Shown here: positions 19,783-33,400 of the stretch, piece by piece
How positions within the stretch are numbered: position 1 is the first letter of the stretch
Layout: each line of letters begins with the position of its first letter
Assembly (NCBI GenBank): GCA_030834125.1
Contig: JAURFW010000006.1
Coordinates: 1-64,000, forward strand
Source of the DNA: Bacteroidota bacterium
GTDB lineage: Bacteria > Bacteroidota > Bacteroidia > NS11-12g > UBA955
DNA: 64,000 nt
Reading direction: 5' to 3'
Notes under the pieces: generated by a model
What the model was told of the DNA's origin: nothing
The model's database searches: none
Seen by the model: only the letters and a program-made list of their open reading frames with translations
Made by a program: the position numbers and the translations under genes

Positions 19783-19820
19783 CAAAAAAAGATGGCATTT
19801 TTTAATGCCATCTTTTTTGT
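19783..19820. terminator. Bidirectional terminator between the redox operon and katG
   Basis: AAAAAAGATGGCAT-tttttA-ATGCCATCTTTTTT perfect hairpin. Confidence 0.85.
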
Positions 19821-19850
19821 TTCGTAGGTTTTATGAAAATAACAATCAAA

Positions 19851-22193
<2,343 letters not shown>

Positions 22194-22208
22194 TTATTGT
22201 TTGGTGTT

Positions 22209-22235
22209 AATCAAAATTATTACCTTATTTTGATT
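22209..22235. promoter_or_regulatory. 9-bp perfect inverted repeat in the katG-oxyR intergenic region, candidate operator
   Basis: AATCAAAAT-tattacctt-ATTTTGATT; overlaps a minus-strand TAATTTTG (TAnnTTTG-type -7 element for katG). Confidence 0.4.
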
Positions 22236-22275
22236 GATAAAAACGAATATTTAGATAGTAATATTGATACCATCA

Positions 22276-23214
22276 ATGAATATACAACAGATTGAATACG
22301 TATTGGCTGTAAAAGAGTTGGGTAATTTTAGTTCGGCTGCTGAGAAATGTAATATCACCCAATCCACACTAAGTACTATGATTGGAAAGCTTGAAGAACA
22401 AATAGGGATTCAAATTTTCGATAGAAAAACTAAGCCTGTTTCAATTACTAAAGAAGGTGAGGTACTTATACAACAGATGAAAATAATTGCTTTTGAGTTG
22501 GATAGATTTAAAGAAACTACTCAAATGCTGAAGGGGGAGCTAGTTGGTAATTTAAGCATTGGAGTTATACCAACTGTGGCTCCATATTTGCTTCCTGGAT
22601 TTTTAAATGATTTTGCCCGAGAGTTTCCTAAAATGGAGTTTACAGTCTCAGAAATGACCACAGGTCAAATAATTGAATCGTTGAAACGAAGAGAACTCGA
22701 TCTAGGGATATTAGCAACACCCCTTAATCAAAATGAAATAATGGAACTTCCTTTATATAGTGAGTCGTTTGTTTTATACGATTGTAGTGGAGTTAATTAT
22801 TCGTCGGATACTGTAAGCATCTCAGAAATTAATTTTGAGAATCTTTGGCTAATGGAGGAGGGGCATTGTCTAAGCACACAAGTATTAAATATTTGTGATT
22901 TTAAGCATGGTAGCTACAGGAGACATAATTTCAATTTTAGAGCTGGGTCTATTGATAGTTTAATTCGATTTGTTCGAAAAAATAAAGGATTAACCTTGTT
23001 GCCTGAATTAGCAACATTAGAGTTCACTGAAATGGAAAAAGAGAGATTATTTCGTTTGCAAGATCCTGTACCAATTCGGAGTATTGGTATTGTTACCCAC
23101 GAGCATTTTGTAAAAAAAGGTTTGCTTAAGGTAATGCAAGAAAAAATTCAAATAAAAATAGACGAAACACTGAGCATCAATAATGAAGAATTTATAATAA
23201 ATCCTTTAAAATAA
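22276..23214 (+). CDS. oxyR: OxyR-type LysR family hydrogen-peroxide sensor
   Basis: LysR HTH (NIQQIEYVLAVKELGNFSSAAEKCNITQSTLS), redox motif EEGHCLSTQVLNIC corresponding to the OxyR Cys199/Cys208 region, divergent from katG. Confidence 0.9.
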   Translation: MNIQQIEYVLAVKELGNFSSAAEKCNITQSTLSTMIGKLEEQIGIQIFDRKTKPVSITKEGEVLIQQMKIIAFELDRFKETTQMLKGELVGNLSIGVIPTVAPYLLPGFLNDFAREFPKMEFTVSEMTTGQIIESLKRRELDLGILATPLNQNEIMELPLYSESFVLYDCSGVNYSSDTVSISEINFENLWLMEEGHCLSTQVLNICDFKHGSYRRHNFNFRAGSIDSLIRFVRKNKGLTLLPELATLEFTEMEKERLFRLQDPVPIRSIGIVTHEHFVKKGLLKVMQEKIQIKIDETLSINNEEFIINPLK

Positions 23215-23224
23215 AGTTTTGATA

Positions 23225-23671
23225 TTAGCGGCGAGTTGCTCTGATTTCTTCAGTAATTCTCAGTTCATTTTCCCACTTATCAAAGCCATATTTTAGTTCT
23301 GATTTATTTAAGGACAGAAGTTCATATTCTCTTGCGTCAATCATTGTTTGGAAAATTGAAAAGCGAAGAATATTCTGCTCATATTCGAAATACATAGTGT
23401 CAGTTTCAGTTGAACCACTTGTTTTATTGGTAACAATTAACCTGCCATCTGGGTTAAATGTATAAATGTAATCACCCGGATTGTAATTGTAGTTCTGCGT
23501 TGCAATTGGGTTTAGTGTTGCAGAATCTAGCACTTCTCTCGATTGGCTTAAAATATTCCAAGAATCGTACAAATCGGTTTTGTCTACGTCATTATCATTA
23601 TCATCTTTTTCACAGCTAGTAACTCCCCAAATGGTAATGCCAATTACTAAGGTCCAGAATATTTTCTTCAT
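23225..23671 (-). CDS. Putative lipocalin-like lipoprotein
   Basis: Lipobox-like WGVTSCEKDD; 148 aa; YDSWNIL...GDYIYTFNPDGRLIV. Confidence 0.55.
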   Translation of the reverse strand: MKKIFWTLVIGITIWGVTSCEKDDNDNDVDKTDLYDSWNILSQSREVLDSATLNPIATQNYNYNPGDYIYTFNPDGRLIVTNKTSGSTETDTMYFEYEQNILRFSIFQTMIDAREYELLSLNKSELKYGFDKWENELRITEEIRATRR

Positions 23672-23720
23672 AATTGATGCAAATTTACAGATTCAGAACG
23701 CAACTTTTTGCGGCTGTATT

Positions 23721-25205
23721 CTATGAAAGACGGTTAAGAAAGAAATTCGCCATTTTTTCTATGTGCTCTTTCTTTTCTTCTTTCATTTTATCATAGGTAA
23801 TAACCATCATTCCAGAGCGTGGGTTTCTTTGAAGAAAATTGCGGTGATTATTGATAAATCGCCAGTATAATGAATCCCATATTTGCTCCCATTCGGAATT
23901 AGATTTTTTATAATCGGACATTTTAACAATGTAATTGCTCCCTGAAATGTATGGTTTAGTGGTTATTAAGCCGCCATCTGCAAACTGAGACATTCCATAA
24001 ATATTTGGTACCATGACCCAATCGTAAGCATCTATAAAAAGTTCCATGAACCAACGGTAAACGTCATCGGGATGAAACTCACATAAAAGGAAGAAATTTC
24101 CGAGTACCATTAATCTTTCAATATGGTGACAATATCCTGTTTTCAATACCTTTTTAATAACATTGTCTACTGGTATTATTCCCGTCGTGCCTTGGTAAAA
24201 TGATTTGGGTATGGGTCTTTCAAATCCCCAAAAGTTAGAATTGCGTTGCTTGCTCCCTTCACGGATGTAAACTGCTCTCATAAATTCCCTCCATCCCATA
24301 ATCTGACGAATAAAACCTTCTTTGGAATTTAACGGTACATCACTAGAATGTGCTTCATTAATTAGCGTTTCGGGAGAGAGAAGACCAATGTTAAGTTGCG
24401 GTGTAAGTATTGAGTGATAGGTGAAAATATCATTTGAATTTTGGGTGAATGCATCCTCAAAATCGCCAAATAACTTAAACCTGTTTTCTTTGAAATCTTC
24501 CCAAGCTGCCATACTTTGAAAAGGGTCAGTTGGATAAAATTCATCGGAGGACTTTAGAAAATCTAGCGTTCCAATGTTGTTTGGGAAATGTTTTTCAACA
24601 TATTCTTCTGCTTCAATAACATGTTGATCACGAAACCTAAGGTTCGGTTTTGGAGGAATGTGATTTTTGGGATAAGACTTTCTATTTTCAGCATCAAAAG
24701 TTAGTTTACCACCCACGGGTTTACCATCTTGCATTAGAATATTCCTATTTTTTCTTTGATAGGAATAAAAGTCAGTTTGGAAATAACGCTTTTTTACGTT
24801 GAAATAGGCGTTAAAATCCTTTGCTGTATTTAGAAAATTCGGATTTTGTAGACAGTTAAGTATTAATTTATGTTGGTATGCACTGGAAATAATTTGTTTT
24901 TCTAACCAGTTGTCATCAGTGTTGATGTAGGTTAAAGTTTGAAAATGCTTTTTGATTTCTTTGAATAACTCCTTAACCGATGCTTCCGGCTGATGAAATT
25001 CAATATATCGAACCTCAAATCCAGCATTTGCAAGATGTTGCTGAAATTTTTTCATGCTTGCGCGATGGTATACAAGCTTAATTTTATGAAAATTATATTG
25101 GGTGAAAAACAGTTTGTTTTCAACCAAATAAACTGTTTTTATTTTATTGAAATCTAATACGTTGTAATGTAGCTGATGAGGGAAAATAACAGCGCATTGA
25201 CTCAT
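23721..25205 (-). CDS. Cryptochrome/photolyase-related protein (DPRP / bacterial (6-4) photolyase-like family)
   Basis: IRQIMGWREFMRAVY, CHHIERLMVLGNFFLL, WFMELFIDAYDWVMVPNIYGMSQFADGG, TKPYISGSNYIVKMSDY. Confidence 0.88.
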   Translation of the reverse strand: MSQCAVIFPHQLHYNVLDFNKIKTVYLVENKLFFTQYNFHKIKLVYHRASMKKFQQHLANAGFEVRYIEFHQPEASVKELFKEIKKHFQTLTYINTDDNWLEKQIISSAYQHKLILNCLQNPNFLNTAKDFNAYFNVKKRYFQTDFYSYQRKNRNILMQDGKPVGGKLTFDAENRKSYPKNHIPPKPNLRFRDQHVIEAEEYVEKHFPNNIGTLDFLKSSDEFYPTDPFQSMAAWEDFKENRFKLFGDFEDAFTQNSNDIFTYHSILTPQLNIGLLSPETLINEAHSSDVPLNSKEGFIRQIMGWREFMRAVYIREGSKQRNSNFWGFERPIPKSFYQGTTGIIPVDNVIKKVLKTGYCHHIERLMVLGNFFLLCEFHPDDVYRWFMELFIDAYDWVMVPNIYGMSQFADGGLITTKPYISGSNYIVKMSDYKKSNSEWEQIWDSLYWRFINNHRNFLQRNPRSGMMVITYDKMKEEKKEHIEKMANFFLNRLS

Positions 25206-25308
25206 GTAGATTTAACAAATGTTTAATGACTTAGTTTTTATTTGTCATAAAAAAATTAATTAATCGAATTTCCGAAGAATTAATAATTCAAAATACTTAT
25301 TTCGCAGT

Positions 25309-28300
25309 ATGTTATACAGAGGGCTTGTACTAATGATATTAGTAGTATCAACTTTAGGGGTTAGTGCACAAATGAGGCAGGGATTTACTCCAAATATATC
25401 GGGAAGTGTAGTTGCCGCCGAAGATAATTCATCAATTTCTGGGGCGAAGATTGAAGTATGGTATTTTCCTGAAGATTCTTTGAAATATTGGCGCACAAAA
25501 TTTCCAAATGCAGCGAGTTTAAATAAACTTAAGGAAGAGTCCTTACTTTCTTCAGGATTATCAATCGATGATGGTAGTTACCATTTAAAGGTTGAAGCGG
25601 GAACAATGATGAAGTTGCGTAATCAAGGGGTTAAATTCAGAGAAATGATGTTCTCTGTATTTATTCAAAAATCTGAATACGAAGATGTTTGGAATATTGT
25701 CAAACCACAAATGCAAAGAACAGATGAAGGCGTTTCAATTGATTTGGGGGTTGTCAAGCTACGTAAAATTGCCAATTTACAAAAGTTAGACGCAATAAAC
25801 ATCAGAACAAAGGCAATTGAAATGAAAGGTGATACCACTGAAATTAATGCAGGGAGTTTTAAAGTTAATCCAGATGCAACTGCGGAGGATTTGATTGCGA
25901 AAATGCCGGGAGTAATGAAATCAGGTGGTGATTTACAAGCGCAAGGGGAGAAAGTTCAGCGTGTTTTGGTAGATGGCAAGCCATTTTTTGGTGAAGATCC
26001 TAAAGCTGCGTTAAAAAATGTACCTGCAGATGCTATTTCCAAAGTTCAAGTATATGATGCTCAATCTGAGCAGAGTCAATTTACTGGTTTTGATGATGGA
26101 AATACTACCAAAACAATCAATATTATTACAAAAATGGGTTTCAAAAATGGACAATTTGGAAAAATATTTGGCGGTGTTGGAAAGTCTATTGAGGGATCAG
26201 GCGATGATATTAAATTTCAAGGGGGAGGAACTTACAATACTTTCAGTGGTGATAGGCGAGTATCAATTTTAGCTCAATCTAATAATATAAATGAACAAAA
26301 TTTTGCGGTTGAAGATATATTAGGGATGATGCCAAGTGGAGGTCGAGGAGGAATGCGATCTATGGGTGATTTCTTTGTTGCAGATCAAGATGGGATTGTT
26401 ACCTCTCATATGTTGGGGTTGAATTATGCCGATAAAATAGGTAATTGGGATATCTCTGGCAGTTATTTTTTCGGAAACTCTGTGAATAACCGAGAGTCTG
26501 ATTTACAGCGTTTTTACATTGCAGGGCGGCAGACAGGATTAAATTATGCTGAAAAAAGTCATAAAATAAGTGATAATATCAATCATAGAATTAACGGGCG
26601 TCTGCAATGGAATATTAATGAAAAAAATAAATTGATATTACAACCAAGAGTAACTGTTCAAAACAATAGCAGGAATGATACAATCGATGCTGTTACTGGT
26701 GTTGAAGCAAGCCTGACTACATTGGTTCCGATTTCTAAATTGAATAATCGACAAGATGAAAATGGTGATGCGCTGAATGCGAGTTTAGAAATTGATTATA
26801 TGCATGCATTTGCCAAGCCAGGCAGGTCAATTGCTATTGAGTTTGTGCCAAGTTTTAGAAATAGAAATGGTGTAAATAATCTTGCAAATAACTTGCTATT
26901 AGAAAGTTCTTCTAATGGTATTTTAACGGATCAAATTATTTCATCGTCTAGTGGTAATTTGTCTTACTCTACGGAGATTGAATTTACCGAAATGATAGAT
27001 TCAGTTAATGGAATTGAATTTGAATATCAATCCGATTTAAATCAAAATTCAAGTGAAAGATTGAATGAATTTGCAGAATTAGGTGAATATTATTTAGATA
27101 CGCTATTGTCTAACCGCTATGTAAACGGATACTACCGCCATGCGTTAGGTGCTCAATATCAATATAAATTAGGGAAATGGAGAATGGATTTTGGAGCTTA
27201 CGGTCAAATAGCAGGCTTAAATGGGGAGCAAAGTTTTCCCTATCCTCAAGATATAAAACGTACTTTTTACAATGTAATGCCTAGAGCTTCCATTCGTTAT
27301 GGGGATCATAGAAGTAGCCATTTTAGATTATTCTACAGAACCAATACAAATGCTCCAGATATTCAGGATTTACAAAATGTAGTTGATAATTCTAATTTAT
27401 TACAGTTATCCGTAGGTAATCCAGAATTGGTTCAAAATTACCAACATAGGGTATTTCTACGCTATTTCTCAATGAATCCAGAGTCGGGGAAAAGCAAATT
27501 TGTATTTGGTAACTTTAGTACTACTCAAAATGCATTTACTAATTTTACTCGTTTAGCAGGCGAAAATGGTCTGCAGGTAGTTGTAGGGGATAGTACTTAC
27601 TTATTAAATCCAGGATCACAAATTACTCAGAAAGTTAATATGAATGGGGCTATATCAGCGATGTTGAGTGGTTCTATTGGTCAGCCGCTAGCCGGTGGAA
27701 AATTGAATTTAAATGTAGGGTTGACCATTAATTATTCACAGACACCAAGTAAAATTCAAGTGGGGGAGGGTGAAATTTTGAGGAATATTTCAAAAAATCC
27801 TTCTGCATCACTGAATTTAGGGTTGGGATCAAACATAAGCGAAAAGATTGATTTCATGATTAGTAGTATGAGTTCCTTGTCAGAAGTAAGAAATACAATG
27901 GCCTCCAATTTAACTTCTAGTTTACAACAGTATTTCTTTCAAACCTCAAGTTTGAATATAAATTTAATGCCATTAGGTTCGTGGGTGATTACTACAGATA
28001 TAAGTCACAGAGCATTTACGGGACTTGATGCAGATTTTAATCAAAACTTTTTCCTTTGGAATGCATCAATTGGAAGAAAGTTTGGTAAAAAGAACGAGTG
28101 GGATGTTAGATTTAGAATTTTTGATATTCTTAACCAGAACAGATCAATAAATCGTTCGGTAACAGAAACATATTTTGAGGATGTAAGTACAAATGTATTG
28201 ACTCGCTATGTCATGTTGAATTTGACCTATAATATTCGCAATTTAAAGGGCGGGGATAATCAAGATATTGATCCAATGCGTTTAAAAATGATGAAATATT

Positions 28301-28320
28301 GGCGCGGTCGACATCATTAA
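25309..28320 (+). CDS. TonB-dependent-receptor-like outer membrane barrel protein
   Basis: ISGSVVAAEDNSSISGAKIEV (CarboxypepD_reg-like), plug ATAEDLIAKMPGVMKSGGDLQAQGEKVQRVLVDGKPFFGEDPKAALKNVPADAISKVQVYD, long barrel. Confidence 0.85.
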   Translation: MLYRGLVLMILVVSTLGVSAQMRQGFTPNISGSVVAAEDNSSISGAKIEVWYFPEDSLKYWRTKFPNAASLNKLKEESLLSSGLSIDDGSYHLKVEAGTMMKLRNQGVKFREMMFSVFIQKSEYEDVWNIVKPQMQRTDEGVSIDLGVVKLRKIANLQKLDAINIRTKAIEMKGDTTEINAGSFKVNPDATAEDLIAKMPGVMKSGGDLQAQGEKVQRVLVDGKPFFGEDPKAALKNVPADAISKVQVYDAQSEQSQFTGFDDGNTTKTINIITKMGFKNGQFGKIFGGVGKSIEGSGDDIKFQGGGTYNTFSGDRRVSILAQSNNINEQNFAVEDILGMMPSGGRGGMRSMGDFFVADQDGIVTSHMLGLNYADKIGNWDISGSYFFGNSVNNRESDLQRFYIAGRQTGLNYAEKSHKISDNINHRINGRLQWNINEKNKLILQPRVTVQNNSRNDTIDAVTGVEASLTTLVPISKLNNRQDENGDALNASLEIDYMHAFAKPGRSIAIEFVPSFRNRNGVNNLANNLLLESSSNGILTDQIISSSSGNLSYSTEIEFTEMIDSVNGIEFEYQSDLNQNSSERLNEFAELGEYYLDTLLSNRYVNGYYRHALGAQYQYKLGKWRMDFGAYGQIAGLNGEQSFPYPQDIKRTFYNVMPRASIRYGDHRSSHFRLFYRTNTNAPDIQDLQNVVDNSNLLQLSVGNPELVQNYQHRVFLRYFSMNPESGKSKFVFGNFSTTQNAFTNFTRLAGENGLQVVVGDSTYLLNPGSQITQKVNMNGAISAMLSGSIGQPLAGGKLNLNVGLTINYSQTPSKIQVGEGEILRNISKNPSASLNLGLGSNISEKIDFMISSMSSLSEVRNTMASNLTSSLQQYFFQTSSLNINLMPLGSWVITTDISHRAFTGLDADFNQNFFLWNASIGRKFGKKNEWDVRFRIFDILNQNRSINRSVTETYFEDVSTNVLTRYVMLNLTYNIRNLKGGDNQDIDPMRLKMMKYWRGRHH

Positions 28321-28373
28321 AATGCCTATAATTGTATTTGAACGATAAACACCTTCTGGAAAAATTATAAATC

Positions 28374-29372
28374 ATGATTAAGAAAACTTCTGCATACATG
28401 TGTGTTTTATTGATGTTTTTGTTAAATCAGAATTCTCTTCGGGCACAAGAAACATATTCGGATAATTATGGTGATCCAGATTTGGCGGATGAAGAACTAC
28501 AGGATGGTAAATGGACTTTTTGGGGTAGTTCAAATATTACCACTAATCAAAGTCAATTTTCAAATTGGCAAGGAGGTGGTCAAAATGCAATTTCGGTGGC
28601 AACCTCCCTTAGTTTAAATTTGTTATATCAAAATAGTAAAACAACCTGGCAAACTACTTTAGACGCGGGTTATGGTTTAATGCTTCAAGGGAAAAATGGT
28701 ATTTGGTATAAAAATGACGATAGAATATTTTTAGCTACTCAACTAGGTAGAAAAGCGAGTAAGAACTGGAATTATTCATTGTATTTATCCCCTCAAACAC
28801 AATTTCAACCAGGATATTATTCAGAATTTGATACAATGCCCATATCAGATTTTTTTGCTCCTGGATATGTTGTTGCTTCATTTGGTTTTGAATATAAGCC
28901 TGATCAAAAACTGAGTGTTTTTTTAGGCCCATTATCCTCAAAAAATACATTTGTATTAAATCAGGATTTAGCCAATATGGGAGCTTATGGTGTTGAGCCA
29001 GGTATATACGATTATGCTAAAGGAAAGTATATTACTGAAGGTAAAAAGTTGAGGAGTGAAACAGGAGGATTTATAAGAATTAGTTTTTATGAACCGCGTG
29101 TTATGAAAAATATTTCTTTAGATTCGCGGCTTGAGTTATTTGCAAATTACTTGTATAAGTTTGGTAATATTGATGTTAATTTTGAAAATCAAATCAACTT
29201 TAAGGTAAATGAATATATCTCAACCAACCTCATACTTCATCTCATTTATGATGATGATATATTAATTGCCTTGAATGAAGATTTTACCAGATTTGGCCCA
29301 AGATTGCAGTTTAAAGAGGTTTTATCCGTAGGGCTTACAATTGATCTTGGGGGAAATAATAATTATTATTAA
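28374..29372 (+). CDS. DUF3078 domain-containing outer membrane protein
   Basis: KWTFWGSSNITTNQSQFSNWQGGGQNAISVATSLSLNLLYQNSKTTWQTTLDAGYG. Confidence 0.8.
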   Translation: MIKKTSAYMCVLLMFLLNQNSLRAQETYSDNYGDPDLADEELQDGKWTFWGSSNITTNQSQFSNWQGGGQNAISVATSLSLNLLYQNSKTTWQTTLDAGYGLMLQGKNGIWYKNDDRIFLATQLGRKASKNWNYSLYLSPQTQFQPGYYSEFDTMPISDFFAPGYVVASFGFEYKPDQKLSVFLGPLSSKNTFVLNQDLANMGAYGVEPGIYDYAKGKYITEGKKLRSETGGFIRISFYEPRVMKNISLDSRLELFANYLYKFGNIDVNFENQINFKVNEYISTNLILHLIYDDDILIALNEDFTRFGPRLQFKEVLSVGLTIDLGGNNNYY

Positions 29373-29380
29373 AATATAAC

Positions 29381-30412
29381 TTACTCCAGCGGTAATTTTA
29401 CTGAGTGAACAGAACTGAATCTACTTGGTAATAAATAGGTTATTCCTATTTCATGTATCATCGGATTATTAGCAACTCTTAGGCTTAAATTAGTATTGTT
29501 CGAATAATTTAAAAACCAATTGCCTTTTCTATAACCAAAATTGCCCATTACGCTGTGAGCTATTTGATTTCCCATTGAATTTTGTTTTAATCCGAATCCA
29601 TAATAAATATTTCCTTTGCGAAAATTAATGTCTTCAGATATAGAAACTAATCCACCCTGCAGATAGGCGTTTATTGAAGGAATAATATTAAATCGCGAGT
29701 TCCCGAGATTCAGCCCCGCTTGAAGAACTACGCGAGATTCAATTCTTTGATTAGATTCATTATAAAAAGAGATATTGGGTTGATTTATATTGTAAAGTGC
29801 CGCACCAATAAAATATTTTGGTTGTGAATATAGTGCTCCAATACTGAAGTGGATCGCATTCACTGATAATTTTGCAAGAGGTTCGTTGGTAGGTAGCTCG
29901 AATCCGGTCATGGTAGGATTAATTTGATCTTCCCAAAGGAAATTCTCAACTCCAAAATTGAAATTTGAATATTGACCATTTAATGCCAGCTGAATACCTC
30001 CATTTGATAATTTTATACTGTAACAATAATTCAAACCAGCTGAAAAGTGATTATAACTTGAATTACCCGTTGTACCAGCAAATAAATCTGTACTGTATAG
30101 ATTTATTCCCCACGATGTATTTTCATTGGCAATAATATCCCCTTCAATTGCATTGGTCGTAAGTCGCCTATCAAGAGATAACCATCTTGCTTGAATATTA
30201 GTAGCTATTCGTGACGCCCTTTGTGCATCATACATGCCCATACCAATGAATGCGGGATTTGTTAATTGCCTAACGTTGTATGATTGATTGAAATTTGGAT
30301 TCTGTGCATTCAGAATACTTATCGAGCTTATAAATGTCAATGCAAACACGATAAATCGATATAGATTATATAATTTCAAACGATTCAAAAGTATATAGTT
30401 TTTTATATACAT
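29381..30412 (-). CDS. PorP/SprF family type IX secretion membrane protein
   Basis: QNPNFNQSYNVRQLTNPAFIGMG...ISEDINFRKGNIYYGFGLKQN; divergent from a type B adhesin. Confidence 0.85.
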   Translation of the reverse strand: MYIKNYILLNRLKLYNLYRFIVFALTFISSISILNAQNPNFNQSYNVRQLTNPAFIGMGMYDAQRASRIATNIQARWLSLDRRLTTNAIEGDIIANENTSWGINLYSTDLFAGTTGNSSYNHFSAGLNYCYSIKLSNGGIQLALNGQYSNFNFGVENFLWEDQINPTMTGFELPTNEPLAKLSVNAIHFSIGALYSQPKYFIGAALYNINQPNISFYNESNQRIESRVVLQAGLNLGNSRFNIIPSINAYLQGGLVSISEDINFRKGNIYYGFGLKQNSMGNQIAHSVMGNFGYRKGNWFLNYSNNTNLSLRVANNPMIHEIGITYLLPSRFSSVHSVKLPLE

Positions 30413-30487
30413 TTATAATGATACTGCTTTTTTTTAATTTTTTTATTAATTTGATTATTGGTAATTTTGGTATTCATAGTCCAATTT

Positions 30488-33400
30488 ATGTGGTCTAAAA
30501 AACAAGTAAATGATATCATAAATAACAAGTCCTTTTTATCGGGAGTTGTTCATTGGTTTCTCCTAATTATAATTGGTCTTTTTGGAATTTCAAATAATTT
30601 AAAAGCACAGTGCACTTCGATTTATGGTTCATTAATACCGAATGGCATAGTTCAGGGAGATAGTATATTTCTTTGTGAAGGTGATTCCTTGCATATTATC
30701 AATGAATTAATAGATACTAGTGGTTCTGCTGTGTCTCAGCAATGGGAGGTAGTGGGTAAAGGCGTTATTTTTACTCAGGATTTTCACGATAAATTTTCTT
30801 CTTCTATTGATACAGTTAAATTCACACATTCAAACTCAAGTTGCACTTTGTTCTATGAATATTATGTATTTACAAGTTCAATTTCGCCTAAAATTTGGGT
30901 GAATGACACCATACAATGTCTAACAGGAAATCAATTTATTTTTGAAGATAGCGGAACTTTAATTCCTGGTAATATACCTGTAGATTCCTTGAAGTGGCTA
31001 ATTGATGGTCAAATTTATGCCGATGTTAGTAATATTAATTTTAATAATGATTCTTTACATTCAGTCTCTTACGAGGTCTGGACAAAAGGTGGTTGTTATG
31101 CTAAAGATTCAATAAATGTTAGTGTACTGTCTTCTCCTGAAATCTCCATTGAATATCTCACAGATACTTTATTTTGTTATCAAAAAGGAATAAATGACAC
31201 TGTAAAATTAAAGAAAACAGCTTCGCTAATTAGTTCAACTGGTGATTCTATTGTTTCATCTTTATGGAAAATCAACTTAAATTCATATGCGGCTGATACA
31301 TTTGTTTATGTATTTGATCCGTTACTTGGCGGATTATATGGTGATATTAACTTTCCAATTGAAGTAACGGCATCAAATGGTTGTAAAGTGAATAAAACGG
31401 CAAAAGTCCATGTTGTCGCACCTTTCCAGACATCTTTTTCTTCTTCAGATACTTCAGTTTGTGAAGGCACTAGTATTACTGCATATTTTAATACAGTTTT
31501 CAATACAAGAGATCCATTATATAAAAGAGAGTTTAAACTAACCTCAAATCTAACCTATACAACAACTAATAATAGCTTCAACTTTTACCCTCCCGATACT
31601 GGAGATTTTGAGGTGTTTGTTTTTGAAACCTCTACAGGTAAATGCCGAGATACGGGAAGGATAATTTTAAACTCTAAATCAAGTCCAATTTCTTTAATTC
31701 TAGGTGATAAATATGTACACTGTGAAGGAGACCAAGATACTTTATTCTTTTCATCATTTGAGAATGATACAGTTCTAAATTATAATTGGTTTTTATCGGG
31801 TAATCTGATAGATACAATCCCGCAATTTTTCTTGTTTAAAGACTCAGTAGGTATAGAGAAACTTAAATTAAGAATATCCAATAATATAGGATGTGAAAGT
31901 ATAGATTCAATTGATGTTGGAATTTCTCCAAAACCAGATGTTAGCATCAAAAGATATAATTCTGATTCTTGTGTGCTTGGTAACCAAAAATTTAGAATCT
32001 TAAATTCCAACCCCTCCAATATTACAGCTGTTCAATGGTATTTTCATGATTCAACTACGGTTAATGATTCTATAGCAAACAAAACTTACACTAACAGTGG
32101 AAATTTTAACATTACTGCAATAGCAATTGACCAATATGGGTGTTTAGATACTGCTATTTTAAATGTTTTTGTACCTGTTCCTCCCGTTTCTAAATTTAGC
32201 GTGAGTTCATATCAATCTTGTTTTGGAAATCAAGCTTTTACATATTATGATTCAAGTTATTCGGATACCGGACAAATCATGCAAAGAGATTGGTTGTTTT
32301 CAGATGGGTATTCAATACTTAATGACACAATTGGTTCATTTTCTAAGAATTTTAATAACCCTGGGACATACACGTTAACTCAAATAATAACAAATGATTT
32401 GGGGTGTTCTGATACATCAAGCGATTTCATATATGTTTACCCAAATCCAACTGCGGATTTTAGCGTAAATGATATTCAGCAATGCAAAACGAATAATTTA
32501 TTTAAAATTACAAATTCCTCAGCATCGAACTTTACAGATAGCACACTTTTATATTTCTGGGATTTTGGGGATTGGTCTAATAGTAATCAAAAATCACCCA
32601 ATAAATCGTATAACAAAATTGGTAATTTTAAAATTAAATTAAAGGCAACATCTGTTTATGGTTGCACCGATAGTGCGGATTTGAATGTATTGGTAAAGAA
32701 AATTCCTGAAATTAATTTAACGGTTAATAATGCCATACAATGTGAAGATAATAACTCATTTGACTTTTATGATTCGTCTAAATTTAATGGTTCTTTAGAT
32801 TCAATTTTTAAAACGGAGTGGACCCTAAAAGGAGTTACCGAAATAGGAAAATCCAAGTCATATTCCTTTAACACATCGGGCACTTATTCCGTAACTATGC
32901 ATAGTTATGGTATTAATGGGTGTTTTGATTCTGCTGTTACTAATGTATCCGTGTTACCAAAACCCGTTTCTAAATTTTCTGTTTCAAAGGATACTCAATG
33001 TTTAGTAGGTAATGTATTTCAATTTAACAATCAAAGTACAATAATATCTGGTGGAGGAAATCTAACGTATACTTGGGATTTTGGTGATTCTACTAATGCG
33101 AATTCTAGTTCTCCTTCAAAAACATACAACAATTACGGTAAATATCCGGTTAAATTAGTAACTACTAGTCAATTTGGTTGTCAAAACGCAATTTCTAAAT
33201 TCATCAATGTAATTTCAAACCCTAAAGTAAGCTTCGCATCAGTGGGTGGTAATGCTCAATGTAAAAGTGGAAATAGGTTTGATTTTAATAACCAAACCGA
33301 TAGTTTGAACGGAAGTGGACTCATTTATACATGGAATTTTGGAGATAATACAAATTCCTCATTAAAAAACCCTATAAAGTCTTACACAAATCCGGGTGTT

